The notes under the pieces: model-generated
The model's input: the letters and a program-made list of their open reading frames with translations, nothing else
The model's database searches: none
Told to the model about the DNA's origin: nothing
Program-made: the position numbers and the translations under genes
Part shown: one piece after another, positions 24,396 to 32,312 of the stretch
Position numbering within the stretch: position 1 is the first letter of the stretch
Layout of the letters: the number at the start of each line of letters is the position of its first letter
NCBI RefSeq assembly: GCF_009707125.1
Contig: NZ_WLVL01000021.1
Coordinates: forward strand, 1 to 64,000
Length of the DNA: 64,000 nt
DNA from: Arsenicicoccus cauae
Lineage (GTDB): Bacteria > Actinomycetota > Actinomycetes > Actinomycetales > Dermatophilaceae
Direction of reading: 5' to 3'

Positions 24396-26462
24396 GTGAC
24401 GGCCGCCCCCACCACGACCCGGGCCGCCCTGCACCGCAGGCGCCCCGACCCCACCCTCGTCACCACCGTGCTGGCGCTCACCGGCACGATCGTGGCGCTG
24501 CAGCAGACCCTGATGGTGCCGCTGCTGCCGGAGTTCCCGGCGCTGCTGGGCACCACCGCCGAGGACGCGTCCTGGCTCGTGACGGCGACCCTGCTGACCA
24601 GCGCGGTCGCGACCCCCATCGTCAGCCGCCTGGCCGACATGCACGGCAAGCGCCGGATGATGATGGTCTGCCTGGTCCTGCAGATCCTCGGGTCGGTGCT
24701 CGGTGCCCTGGGCGAGACGCTCGCCGTGGTGGTGGCGGGGCGGGCGCTGCAGGGCTTCGCGGCCGCGCTGATCCCCGTGGGCATCTCGATCATGCGCGAC
24801 GAGCTGCCCCGCGAGCGTGTCGGCGGGGCCGTGGCCCTCATGTCGGCCACCCTCGGCATCGGCTCCGCCGCGGGCCTGCCGCTCGCGGGGCTGATCTCGG
24901 CGCACACGAGCTGGCACGCGTTGTTCTGGGTCTCCGCGCTGATGGCGGCGGCCATGCTGGTCGCCATACCGCTCGTCGTCCCGGAGTCCACCCTGAGGGC
25001 CCCGGGGTCCTTCGACGGGGTCGGGGCCGTCCTGCTGTCGCTGGCGCTGGTCGCCTTCCTCCTCCCGGTCACCAAGGGGAGCCACTGGGGGTGGACCAGC
25101 GAGACCACCCTGGTCCTCGCCGTCGTCTCGGTCGTGCTCCTCGCGATGTGGGTGCCGTGGGAGCTGCGGACCGGGACGCCGATGGTCGACCTGCGCACCG
25201 CGGCGCGCCGCCCGGTCCTGCTGACCAACGTCGCGTCGGTGCTGGTCGGGTTCTCGATGTACGGCAACATGCTCTCCACCACCCAGCTCCTCCAGCTGCC
25301 CCAGCGGACGGGCTTCGGCTTCGGACTCGACGTGCTGCAGGCGGGCCTCGCCATGGTCCCCGGCGGTCTGATGATGGTGGTCCTGTCGCCGGCGTCCGCG
25401 GCCATCACCCGTCGCTGGGGCGGCCGCACGACCCTGATCACCGGCGCGCTCGTGCTGGCCGGGGGCTACGTGCTGCGGGTCTTCCTCGTCGACCAGCTGT
25501 GGCAGATCGTGGTCGGGGCGATGCTGGTCTCGGCCGGCACCGCGATCGCGTATGCCGCCATGCCCACCCTCATCATGGCCTCCGTGCCGATCTCGGAGAC
25601 CGCCTCCGCCAACGGCCTCAACTCGTTGCTGCGAGCCGTCGGGACCTCCTCGGCCAGCGCCGTCGTCGCGATGATCCTCACGAGCACCGTCACCAGCCTC
25701 GGGGACGTCTCGCTGCCGACCCTGGACGCGTTCAAGGACATCTTCTGGGTGTGCGCGCTCGCCGCGCTGGTGTCGGCGCTGGTGGCGGCGTTCCTCCCGA
25801 GCGCCGGATCGGCGCAGGTCCCGGCCCGCGAGCAGGTCGACCGGCAGGGCGAGGAGCCCGAGGAGATCGTCGTGGCGGGCCGGGTGACCGCCGCCGGCGC
25901 GCGCCCGGTGCGGTCCGCGGTCGTGACCGTCGTCGACCTCGCGGGCGACCAGGTGGACTGGGCGCGCGTCGAGCCCGACGGCAGCTACGCGATCGTGCTC
26001 CCCGGGCCCGGCGACTACCTCACGGTGACGGCCGCCGACGGCTGGGCGCCGCACAGCGAGGTCGTCCGCGTGCAGGGGGCGCACGTCCAGGACATCGACC
26101 TGGGGGACCGGTTGCAGCTGGCGGGGCGGGTGACGGCGGACGGGCGGCCCGTCGAGGGCGCGCTGGTCACGATGACGGCGCTCGCCGGCCAGGTCACGGG
26201 GACGACCACGACGGGCCCGGACGGCCGCTACGTCCTGCCGCTGTCGACGCACGGGCGCCACGTGGTCACCGGCGTCGACGCGGGCAGCGGTCGCACCTCG
26301 TCGGTGGGCGTCACGCTCACGGGCGTGCCGCGCGACGTCGACCTCGACCTGGGCCCGGCGGTTGGCCCGGCGGTTGGCCCGGTGGCCGGTGAGGCGCAGC
26401 CGGCGCGGCCCCGCGGTGTCGCGGGCGAGGGCACGCGGACACCTGAGAGGATCGGTCGGTGA
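24396..26462 (+). CDS. MFS exporter (DHA2-like) with C-terminal regulatory-like beta domains
   Basis: The first 470 residues form a 14-helix DHA2-type drug:H+ antiporter; the motif A-like loop reads RLADMHGKRRMMM near residue 77. Beyond it, about 200 residues hold two carboxypeptidase-regulatory-like beta-sandwich repeats. The first starts near 488 (VVAGRVTAAGARPVRSAVVTV, ending with DGSYAIVLPGPGDY); the second near 573 (LQLAGRVTADGRPVEGALV, then PDGRYVLPL). This fusion is uncommon in transporters outside actinobacteria. The GTG at 24396 has GAGAGG upstream. The stop overlaps the start of the TetR gene. Export substrate unknown; probably an antibiotic or other hydrophobic compound. Confidence 0.87.
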   Translation: MTAAPTTTRAALHRRRPDPTLVTTVLALTGTIVALQQTLMVPLLPEFPALLGTTAEDASWLVTATLLTSAVATPIVSRLADMHGKRRMMMVCLVLQILGSVLGALGETLAVVVAGRALQGFAAALIPVGISIMRDELPRERVGGAVALMSATLGIGSAAGLPLAGLISAHTSWHALFWVSALMAAAMLVAIPLVVPESTLRAPGSFDGVGAVLLSLALVAFLLPVTKGSHWGWTSETTLVLAVVSVVLLAMWVPWELRTGTPMVDLRTAARRPVLLTNVASVLVGFSMYGNMLSTTQLLQLPQRTGFGFGLDVLQAGLAMVPGGLMMVVLSPASAAITRRWGGRTTLITGALVLAGGYVLRVFLVDQLWQIVVGAMLVSAGTAIAYAAMPTLIMASVPISETASANGLNSLLRAVGTSSASAVVAMILTSTVTSLGDVSLPTLDAFKDIFWVCALAALVSALVAAFLPSAGSAQVPAREQVDRQGEEPEEIVVAGRVTAAGARPVRSAVVTVVDLAGDQVDWARVEPDGSYAIVLPGPGDYLTVTAADGWAPHSEVVRVQGAHVQDIDLGDRLQLAGRVTADGRPVEGALVTMTALAGQVTGTTTTGPDGRYVLPLSTHGRHVVTGVDAGSGRTSSVGVTLTGVPRDVDLDLGPAVGPAVGPVAGEAQPARPRGVAGEGTRTPERIGR

Positions 26463-27013
26463 GCGAGAGCAGAGAGCTGATCGTCCGGGCTGCCCGGCGC
26501 CTTTTCGCCGAACGCGGCTACTCCTCGGTGTCGGTGCGCGACGTCGCGGCCGAGGCCGGCGTCTCGCCGTCCCTGGTCATGAAGCTCGTGGGCAGCAAGG
26601 CGCAGCTCTTCAGCTCCTCCGTGCAGTTCGCGCCGGACGAGCAGGACCTGTCGCACCCCGTCGACCGCCTCGGCCACGAACTCGTCCGCAGCGTCGTCGG
26701 ACGGCTCGGATCCGACGGGCCCGAGCCGCTCGCCCGTGCCGTCGTCCTCGCCCTGCCGGCCCCGGACATCGAGGAGGTCCGGGCACGATTCCGGCAGGCG
26801 TATGCCGTCCCGCTCGCCGCCCGCCTCGGGGGTGGGGCCACGGCCGAGCAGACCGCCGAGATGGTGGTGGCCACGCTCGTCGGGCTCGCGGTGTCGGCGA
26901 GGGTGCTGGGCCTGCTGTCGGACCGGACGCGGGACGAGGAGCTGGTCGATCGCTACGGCGACGCGGTCCAGCGGATCCTCGACCGAGGGGGGTCTGTCAC
27001 GGGCTCGCACTAG
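26459..27013 (+). CDS. TetR-family repressor of the MFS exporter
   Basis: A 184-residue TetR regulator. The DNA-binding helix-turn-helix is within residues 5-50 (LIVRAARRLFAERGYSSVSV, then DVAAEAGVSPSLVMKLVGSK); a variable ligand domain follows, with the C-terminal Tet_R_C pattern of small MFS-linked repressors. The GTG overlaps the exporter stop (GTGA), so both are made from one message. The perfect palindrome at 24323-24342 is its likely operator. Its TAG stop forms part of the putative dop -10 box. Confidence 0.9.
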   Translation: MSESRELIVRAARRLFAERGYSSVSVRDVAAEAGVSPSLVMKLVGSKAQLFSSSVQFAPDEQDLSHPVDRLGHELVRSVVGRLGSDGPEPLARAVVLALPAPDIEEVRARFRQAYAVPLAARLGGGATAEQTAEMVVATLVGLAVSARVLGLLSDRTRDEELVDRYGDAVQRILDRGGSVTGSH

Positions 27014-27016
27014 GGT
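27011..27016 (+). promoter_or_regulatory. Candidate -10 box (TAGGGT) of dop
   Basis: TAGGGT overlaps the TetR stop codon and ends 7 bases before the dop ATG, pointing to a leaderless dop transcript independent of the exporter operon. Confidence 0.5.
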
Positions 27017-27023
27017 GGGCGGC

Positions 27024-28532
27024 ATGACCGTTCGCCGAGTGATGGGCATCGAGACGGAGTACGGCATCTCCGTGCCGGGGGAGCCGCACGCCAACCCGAT
27101 CGTGCTGTCGGGACAGATCGTCAACGCCTACGCCACGCGGCCCGAGATCACGGTCTCGCGCACCCGGTGGGACTACGAGACCGAGTCGCCACTGACCGAC
27201 CAGTTCGGGCACGAGATGCCGCGCCTGGTCGCCGACTCCAGCCAGCTGACCGACGAGGACGACGAGATCGCGGCCAACGTCGTGCTCACCAACGGTGCCC
27301 GGCTCTACGTCGACCACGCCCACCCGGAGTACTCCTCGCCCGAGGTCACCTCGCCCCACGACGCCGTCGTGTGGGACCGCGCCGGCGAGCTGGTGATGGC
27401 CGAGGCCGTGCAGCGCCAGGCGGAGCAGTCGGGGCGGCAGATCAACCTCTACAAGAACAACACCGACGGCAAGGGCAGCTCCTACGGCACCCACGAGAAC
27501 TACCTGCTGGCCCGGGACGTCGAGTTCGCCACGGTGGCGCGGCAGCTCATGCCCTTCTTCGTGGCGCGCCAGGTGATCTGCGGGGCCGGCCGCGTCGGCA
27601 TCGGCCCCGAGTCGCACCAGGCGGGCTTCCAGATCAGCCAACGCGCCGACTTCTTCGAGCGGCAGGTGGGGCTCGAGACCACCATCCGCCGCCCGATCGT
27701 CAACACCCGCGACGAGCCGCACGCCGACCCGACCCGCTACCGCCGGCTGCACGTCATCATCGGCGACGCCAACCAGGCCGAGACGGCGACCCTGCTCAAG
27801 CTGGGCACCACGAGCCTGGTGCTGCGCCTCATCGAGCACGACGACGTGCCGCGCACCCTCACCCTGGCCGACCCGGTGGCGGCGCTGCGACAGATCTCGC
27901 ACGACCCCACGCTGACGACGACGGTGGAGCTCGCCGACGGTCGCCGCATGACGGGGCTCGACCTCCTGTGGGCCCACTACGAGATGATCGACGACCACCT
28001 GTCGCGTCACTACGGCCAGGACCTGGACGAGGAGACGCAGGAGATCATGACCCGCTGGGACCACCTCATGGTCATGCTGGGCGACGACGTCCTGTCGGCC
28101 GCGCACAGCGTGGACTGGGTCGCCAAGCTCGCGCTCTTCGAGCAGTACCGCGCGCGCGACGGCCTGGCCTGGGACGACGCCCGGCTGCGCGCCATGGACA
28201 TCCAGTGGAGCGACGTGCGCCCCGACAAGGGGCTGCACCACAGGCTGGAGGCAGCCGGCCGGATCGACCGGTTCACCTCCCCGGAGCGGGTGCAGGCGGC
28301 CGTCACCGCGCCGCCGGAGGACACGCGGGCCTGGCTGCGCGGCACGATGGTGGAGCGCTACCCCCACGAGCTGCTCGCCGCGTCCTGGGACTCCGTCATC
28401 GTCCGGCGCACGCCGGGGGAGCCGCCCAGCCGGCTGGCCCTGCCGGAGCCGGAGCGCTGCACCCGCGCCCACCTGCAGGGCATCATCGAGGCCAGCCCCA
28501 CCATGGCCGACCTGCTCGAGCGCATCGCCTGA
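27024..28532 (+). CDS. dop: Depupylase/deamidase of Pup
   Basis: Dop deamidates the C-terminal Gln of Pup to Glu and also removes Pup from substrates. The 502-residue protein belongs to the glutamine-synthetase-like carboxylate-amine ligase fold shared with PafA (RRVMGIETEYGISV at the start; YKNNTDGKGSSYGTHENYL near residue 146; VNTRDEPHADPTRYRRLHVI near 227). It carries the extra N-terminal segment typical of Dop but not PafA (the Dop loop, around HANPIVLSGQIVNAYATRP). Pup lies 58 bases downstream. The Pup sequence ends in Gln, so Dop activity is needed before ligation. Confidence 0.95.
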   Translation: MTVRRVMGIETEYGISVPGEPHANPIVLSGQIVNAYATRPEITVSRTRWDYETESPLTDQFGHEMPRLVADSSQLTDEDDEIAANVVLTNGARLYVDHAHPEYSSPEVTSPHDAVVWDRAGELVMAEAVQRQAEQSGRQINLYKNNTDGKGSSYGTHENYLLARDVEFATVARQLMPFFVARQVICGAGRVGIGPESHQAGFQISQRADFFERQVGLETTIRRPIVNTRDEPHADPTRYRRLHVIIGDANQAETATLLKLGTTSLVLRLIEHDDVPRTLTLADPVAALRQISHDPTLTTTVELADGRRMTGLDLLWAHYEMIDDHLSRHYGQDLDEETQEIMTRWDHLMVMLGDDVLSAAHSVDWVAKLALFEQYRARDGLAWDDARLRAMDIQWSDVRPDKGLHHRLEAAGRIDRFTSPERVQAAVTAPPEDTRAWLRGTMVERYPHELLAASWDSVIVRRTPGEPPSRLALPEPERCTRAHLQGIIEASPTMADLLERIA

Positions 28533-28590
28533 CCCCGCCAGCACGACCACCGCCCGCACCAGCACGTCACCGCCCGCACAGGAGGCACCC

Positions 28591-28785
28591 ATGTCCCAGG
28601 AGCAGATCCAGCCCCAGCGCCGCGAGCCCGACCCGGCCGACATGCCGGCGCCCGTGCCCACGGCGCCGGTGAGCACCAGCGTCGACGCCGCAGGCCTGGA
28701 CTCGGTGCTCGACGAGATCGACCTCGTGCTGGAGTCCAACGCCGAGGAGTTCGTCAAGGGCTTCGTGCAAAAGGGCGGTCAGTGA
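28591..28785 (+). CDS. pup: Prokaryotic ubiquitin-like protein Pup
   Basis: Pup is a 64-residue disordered tag coupled through its C-terminal glutamate to lysines of target proteins. The conserved C-terminal half is intact: DSVLDEIDLVLESNAEEFVKG for ARC binding, ending GFVQKGGQ, a GGQ terminus that Dop must deamidate. CAGGAGGCACCC precedes the ATG. In genomes with a bacterial proteasome prcB and prcA follow pup; here a convergent asparaginase gene ends 11 bases after the pup stop. Confidence 0.96.
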   Translation: MSQEQIQPQRREPDPADMPAPVPTAPVSTSVDAAGLDSVLDEIDLVLESNAEEFVKGFVQKGGQ

Positions 28786-28796
28786 CCCGCTGACCC

Positions 28797-29849
28797 TCAG
28801 TGGGTGTCGAAGGCCTCCTGGATCCGGGCCGTGTCGTCGGTGACGGCCAGGGCGAGCGCCAGCAGCACCCGCGCCTTGTAGGGACCCAGGTCGCCCGCCG
28901 CCACGAAGTCGTGACCGGCGTCGTCGACGGCGCCACCGCGCGCGACGGTCCCCCACGCGACGCGGGTCGACCGGACGACCACCACCCCGGCCGCGCGCGC
29001 CCGGTCGAGCGCCCGCGCCACCCCCTCGGGGATGTTGCCTGCGCCAGGGCCGACGTGCACGAGACCGCGCGCGCCCGTGGCCACCACCGCGTCCACGATC
29101 GACCCCGGCAGCCCGGCCCGGGTGACCAGCACCTCCACCGGTGGCAGGTCGTCGAGGCCAGCGAGCGCCTCCAGGTCGAACGCCGACGCCCGGCCGTGCA
29201 GCCGACTGGGCCCATGCGCATAGCGCGGCACACCCCCGGCGACCTCCCCGAGGGGACCGTTGAGCGAGCCGAAGGCGTCCACGCGGGAGGTGTGCTCCTT
29301 GCGGACGTCACGCGCGGAGTGGATCTCCTCGCCCGCGACGACCAGGGTGCCGAGGCCGCGCGACGACGGGTGCGCGGCCACCCGGACGGCGTTCAGCAGG
29401 TTGCTCGGCCCGTCGGCGCCGGGCGCGTCGGCCGGCCGCATCGCCCCGACGACCACGACGGGCTTGTCCGACGGCACGAGCAGGTGGAGCAGGTAGGCCG
29501 ACTCCTCCAGGGTGTCCGTGCCGTGGGTGACCAGCACCGCGTCGACGTCCTCCCGGTCCGTCAGCTCCGCCACGCGGCGGACGAGACGCAGCTGCAGCGG
29601 CAGGTCCATCTCGACCGAGTCGATCTGGCACAGCTGCTCGCACGTGACGGCGGCGAGCTCGCCGACCTGCGGGACGGCCGCGAGCAGGTCCTCGACCGTC
29701 ACCACCCCGGCCTCGTAGTGCTTGGCGGTGGTCGCGGCGGACGACCCCGCGATCGTCCCGCCCGTGCCGACCACCACGACGTGGGGGAGGGACCCGCCAG
29801 GGCCGACGACGGGCTCGACGACAGGGGCGGCAGCAGTTGCATCGGCCAT
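28797..29849 (-). CDS. L-asparaginase
   Basis: Hydrolyses asparagine to aspartate and ammonia. The 350-residue protein carries both active-site threonine motifs: VVVGTGGTIAGS near residue 26 and VLVTHGTDTLEES near residue 110, with the DGPSN segment and ligand-site residues typical of type II-like bacterial enzymes. No signal peptide is seen, so it is cytosolic. It is convergent with pup and occupies the position where prcBA usually lie. Divergent from the diadenylate-cyclase-domain gene. Confidence 0.9.
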   Translation of the reverse strand: MADATAAAPVVEPVVGPGGSLPHVVVVGTGGTIAGSSAATTAKHYEAGVVTVEDLLAAVPQVGELAAVTCEQLCQIDSVEMDLPLQLRLVRRVAELTDREDVDAVLVTHGTDTLEESAYLLHLLVPSDKPVVVVGAMRPADAPGADGPSNLLNAVRVAAHPSSRGLGTLVVAGEEIHSARDVRKEHTSRVDAFGSLNGPLGEVAGGVPRYAHGPSRLHGRASAFDLEALAGLDDLPPVEVLVTRAGLPGSIVDAVVATGARGLVHVGPGAGNIPEGVARALDRARAAGVVVVRSTRVAWGTVARGGAVDDAGHDFVAAGDLGPYKARVLLALALAVTDDTARIQEAFDTH

Positions 29850-29903
29850 GCGGACATCATGCCCGCTGCGGTGCCTGCGTCCGGGTGCGGATCCGAGGGA
29901 ATG

Positions 29904-29933
29904 GTCCGAACCGGACGAGGACGGACATATCCT
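29904..29933 (+). promoter_or_regulatory. Candidate promoter/operator of the DAC-domain gene
   Basis: GTCCG-AAC-CGGAC (29904-29916) is a perfect small palindrome located just where a -35 would be relative to TATCCT (29928-29933). The predicted transcription start would leave a leader of about 75 bases before the GTG at 30016. Weak evidence. Confidence 0.3.
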
Positions 29934-30015
29934 TGCGGGGGTCGGCCCGCGTCCACGCCGGTGGGGTACGGGCCGGGGCCCGTCATACCACCGCAGGCAC
30001 CCCCGAAGGCAGCAC

Positions 30016-31803
30016 GTGACCGTCAACCCCACCCCCCACCACCTCATGTGGGAGCTCCAGGAGCAGTTCCGCCTCTCCCTGGACCGTGCCACGGACCGTG
30101 CGACCGACCAGATCGGCGCCATCGTGTCGGCCGACGCGCTGCTCGTCGGCTTCCTCGCCGACGACGTCGACCAACCGGGGGCGCCGGACGTGTGCATCGC
30201 GCCCGCGGACCGCGGCTTCAGCATCCAGGACCTCGAGGGGATCCGCGCCGACGCGCAGCGACGCTTCGAGGCGCACCCGGCGCACGACGAGACCTACGAG
30301 TCGGTCGAGGTGCAGCAGGCCCGGCTCGACCACTTCCTCGACGAGACCCGGCGCGAGGCCGTCGCCGCGGCCCTCGACAGCGGCCGCGCCGGTCGCGGAC
30401 GCACCTTCTTCATCGGCAGCGGGGCACGGGTCGGCGACTACGTCGTGCACCCCGCCATCAGCGTCGACAGCAGCGCGTATGCCGAGCTCAACGCCCTCCC
30501 GTACGACGAGATCGACGGGGTGCCGCTCACGACCTCGCTGGCCCACGGCATCGTCGTGGAGCTGCTGCGCATCGCCACCCACGCCCTCCTCGCCGCCCGG
30601 CCGCCCCGGTCGATCTCGCCCATCGACGACGACGTCCCCAACGACGCGATCCGCCGGTCGGCCAACCACCTCGTCTACTCCGCCGCCCTGATCGCGGGGG
30701 AGCGGCTCGGGCAGGGGCTGTTCGACGCGTTCGAGGGCCTGTCGTCGACGCCCTACGAGGGGCGGGTCGGCTCCGGCACCGTCGTCATGGCCCGCGAGGG
30801 CCACCCGCGGATCTCGGTCGACGTGCAGCTGCGCTCGGCGGTGTCGGTGCGCGAGCGACGGCAGTTCCGCAAGCTCCTGGAGATGACGCGGCCGGGCCTT
30901 CACCTGCTCATCGACGGCCAGCGCATCTACGGCCTCGGGTCGGTCCAGCCGCTCGCCCACGACGAGCCGGACGACTCCGACAACGACATCTTCCGGTTCA
31001 CGCTGCTCGAGCAGGGGTCCTGGCAGATGGCCTACAACCGCAACCCGCTGCTGCGGGTCTCCAGCGGACACCCGCAGCTGCCCCGCCCGCGGATGTCCAC
31101 GAACCTGTTCATCGACGCCATGCGGCGCGTCTTCGACGAGGTGTCCGACCACGACATACGAGGCATCTGGATGCTCGCCCAGAGCGCGGCGCAGCAGGCC
31201 CGCGGCGCCCTGCTGGTCGTCACGACCGCGGCGGCCGAGGAGGCGCGGCGGCTCGCGCCCCAGGCCCTGTCGATCCGCCCCCAGCAGCTCAGCCCGGAGG
31301 TCCTGGACGCGGTCACCCGCATCGACGGCGCCGTCCTGCTCACCCCCGACGGGGTCTGCCACGCCGTCGGCGTCATCCTCGACGGCGTCGCGACCGGCGC
31401 CGGCGACCCGAGCCGCGGGTCGCGCTACAACTCGGCCGTTCGCTACACCGAGGCGTCCACCGCGCCGTGCCTGACGGTGATCGTGTCCGAGGACGGGATG
31501 ATCGACGTCTATCCCGAGCTCGCTCCGCGGGTGCGTCCCGAGGACGTCGAGCAGGCCCTCGCCGACCTCGAGGCCGCCGGCAGCCTGGACGTCGAGGGCG
31601 CCCGCGACGTGGACCTCGAGGCCTTCTACGCCCTGCACAAGCGGCTGCGGCGGTTCGCCTTCTACCTGTCCGACAGCCAGTGCGAGCGCGCCAACGCGGT
31701 CTGCCTCGCCATCGAGGACCTGCGCTGGGAGCGCTCGCGGACGCGGGTGCGAACGGTGCCCTTCCGCACCGATCCCCGGATGAACGCCTCCTTCTTCGCC
31801 TGA
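30016..31803 (+). CDS. DisA_N (diadenylate cyclase) domain protein
   Basis: A 595-residue soluble protein. Residues from about 400 to 545 form a DAC (DisA_N) domain that in other proteins makes cyclic di-AMP from two ATP. The catalytic signatures appear as IDGAVLLTPDG near 436 (DGA motif) and RGSRYNSAVRYTE near 467, in the place of the canonical RHRxA. The N-terminal 380 residues have no recognised domain; they contain long helices and a beta-rich middle. No DNA-binding HhH domain is present, so it is not DisA itself. The GTG at 30016 has GAAGG six bases upstream. The variant active-site motif makes activity uncertain. Confidence 0.75.
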   Translation: MTVNPTPHHLMWELQEQFRLSLDRATDRATDQIGAIVSADALLVGFLADDVDQPGAPDVCIAPADRGFSIQDLEGIRADAQRRFEAHPAHDETYESVEVQQARLDHFLDETRREAVAAALDSGRAGRGRTFFIGSGARVGDYVVHPAISVDSSAYAELNALPYDEIDGVPLTTSLAHGIVVELLRIATHALLAARPPRSISPIDDDVPNDAIRRSANHLVYSAALIAGERLGQGLFDAFEGLSSTPYEGRVGSGTVVMAREGHPRISVDVQLRSAVSVRERRQFRKLLEMTRPGLHLLIDGQRIYGLGSVQPLAHDEPDDSDNDIFRFTLLEQGSWQMAYNRNPLLRVSSGHPQLPRPRMSTNLFIDAMRRVFDEVSDHDIRGIWMLAQSAAQQARGALLVVTTAAAEEARRLAPQALSIRPQQLSPEVLDAVTRIDGAVLLTPDGVCHAVGVILDGVATGAGDPSRGSRYNSAVRYTEASTAPCLTVIVSEDGMIDVYPELAPRVRPEDVEQALADLEAAGSLDVEGARDVDLEAFYALHKRLRRFAFYLSDSQCERANAVCLAIEDLRWERSRTRVRTVPFRTDPRMNASFFA

Positions 31804-31890
31804 GGTTCACCCGAGCTCCTGACACCTGTCACAGGCGCCCCCGGCGTGCCGCTGTCTAGCGTCGCGGCAACCGCGACCGAGGGGGAGCCG

Positions 31891-32235
31891 ATGGGCCTGC
31901 GCGCCGGGGCGGGCATCGTGGGAGTGCTCGCCGTCATCTACGGCCTGACCGTGGCGTTCGGCGACAGGGTGCACCGGGATGCGGAGCTCTGGGACGCCTT
32001 CGCCATCTGGGCGGGGCTGGTCGTGCTGGCCGCGTTCGTGCGGTGCCTGGTGATCCCCTTCGTCCGCTGGCTGGGGTCCACGTCGCGGACCCGCCGGGGG
32101 CGGGATCATCAGCCTGGGGGACGCAGGCCGGCTGATGCCCCTACCGGGGGCGGGATCATCAGCCTGGGGGACGGAGGCCGGCTGATGCCCCTACCGGGGG
32201 CGGGACCATCAGCCTGGGGGACGGAGGCCGGCTGA
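31891..32235 (+). CDS. Small membrane protein with a repeat-derived C-terminal tail
   Basis: The 114-residue frame starts at an ATG preceded by GGGGGAG. Residues 1-65 contain two hydrophobic helices (AGIVGVLAVIYGLTVAF and WDAFAIWAGLVVLAAFVRCL). From about residue 68 (STSRTRRGRDHQPGG) the frame is translated 50-bp repeat sequence and shows the repeat's periodicity. The ancestral stop was probably lost when the repeat array formed. No family is recognised. Whether the tail is expressed and tolerated is not known. Confidence 0.55.
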   Translation: MGLRAGAGIVGVLAVIYGLTVAFGDRVHRDAELWDAFAIWAGLVVLAAFVRCLVIPFVRWLGSTSRTRRGRDHQPGGRRPADAPTGGGIISLGDGGRLMPLPGAGPSAWGTEAG

Positions 32236-32305
32236 TGCCCCTACCGGGGGCGGGATCATCAGCCTGGGGGACGGAGGCCGGCTAATGCCCTTACCCCCGG
32301 TAGGG
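32093..32305 (-). repeat. 50-bp tandem repeat array, locus C (four units)
   Basis: Four units with an exact 50-bp period (32101, 32151, 32201, 32251). Each has a perfect CATCAGCC/GGCTGATG stem except the last (CATTAGCC on the minus strand). The array extends the reading frame of the small membrane protein on one side and reaches the pafA promoter on the other. Confidence 0.93.
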
Positions 32306-32306
32306 T
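32301..32306 (+). promoter_or_regulatory. pafA -10 box formed by the repeat end
   Basis: TAGGGT ends 6 bases before the pafA ATG. Its first four bases are the terminal TAGG of the 50-bp repeat array. Confidence 0.5.
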
Positions 32307-32312
32307 CGGCGC

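Noticed and set aside
28786-30015. Hidden prcB/prcA remnants between pup and pafA
   Set aside because: All frames in the gap are accounted for by asparaginase, the DAC-domain gene and short spacers; no Thr-protease N-terminal motif was seen.
32093-32305. CRISPR-like look of the regularly spaced repeats
   Set aside because: The repeats are directly adjacent 50-bp units with no unique spacers and contain an internal stem; no cas genes are near.
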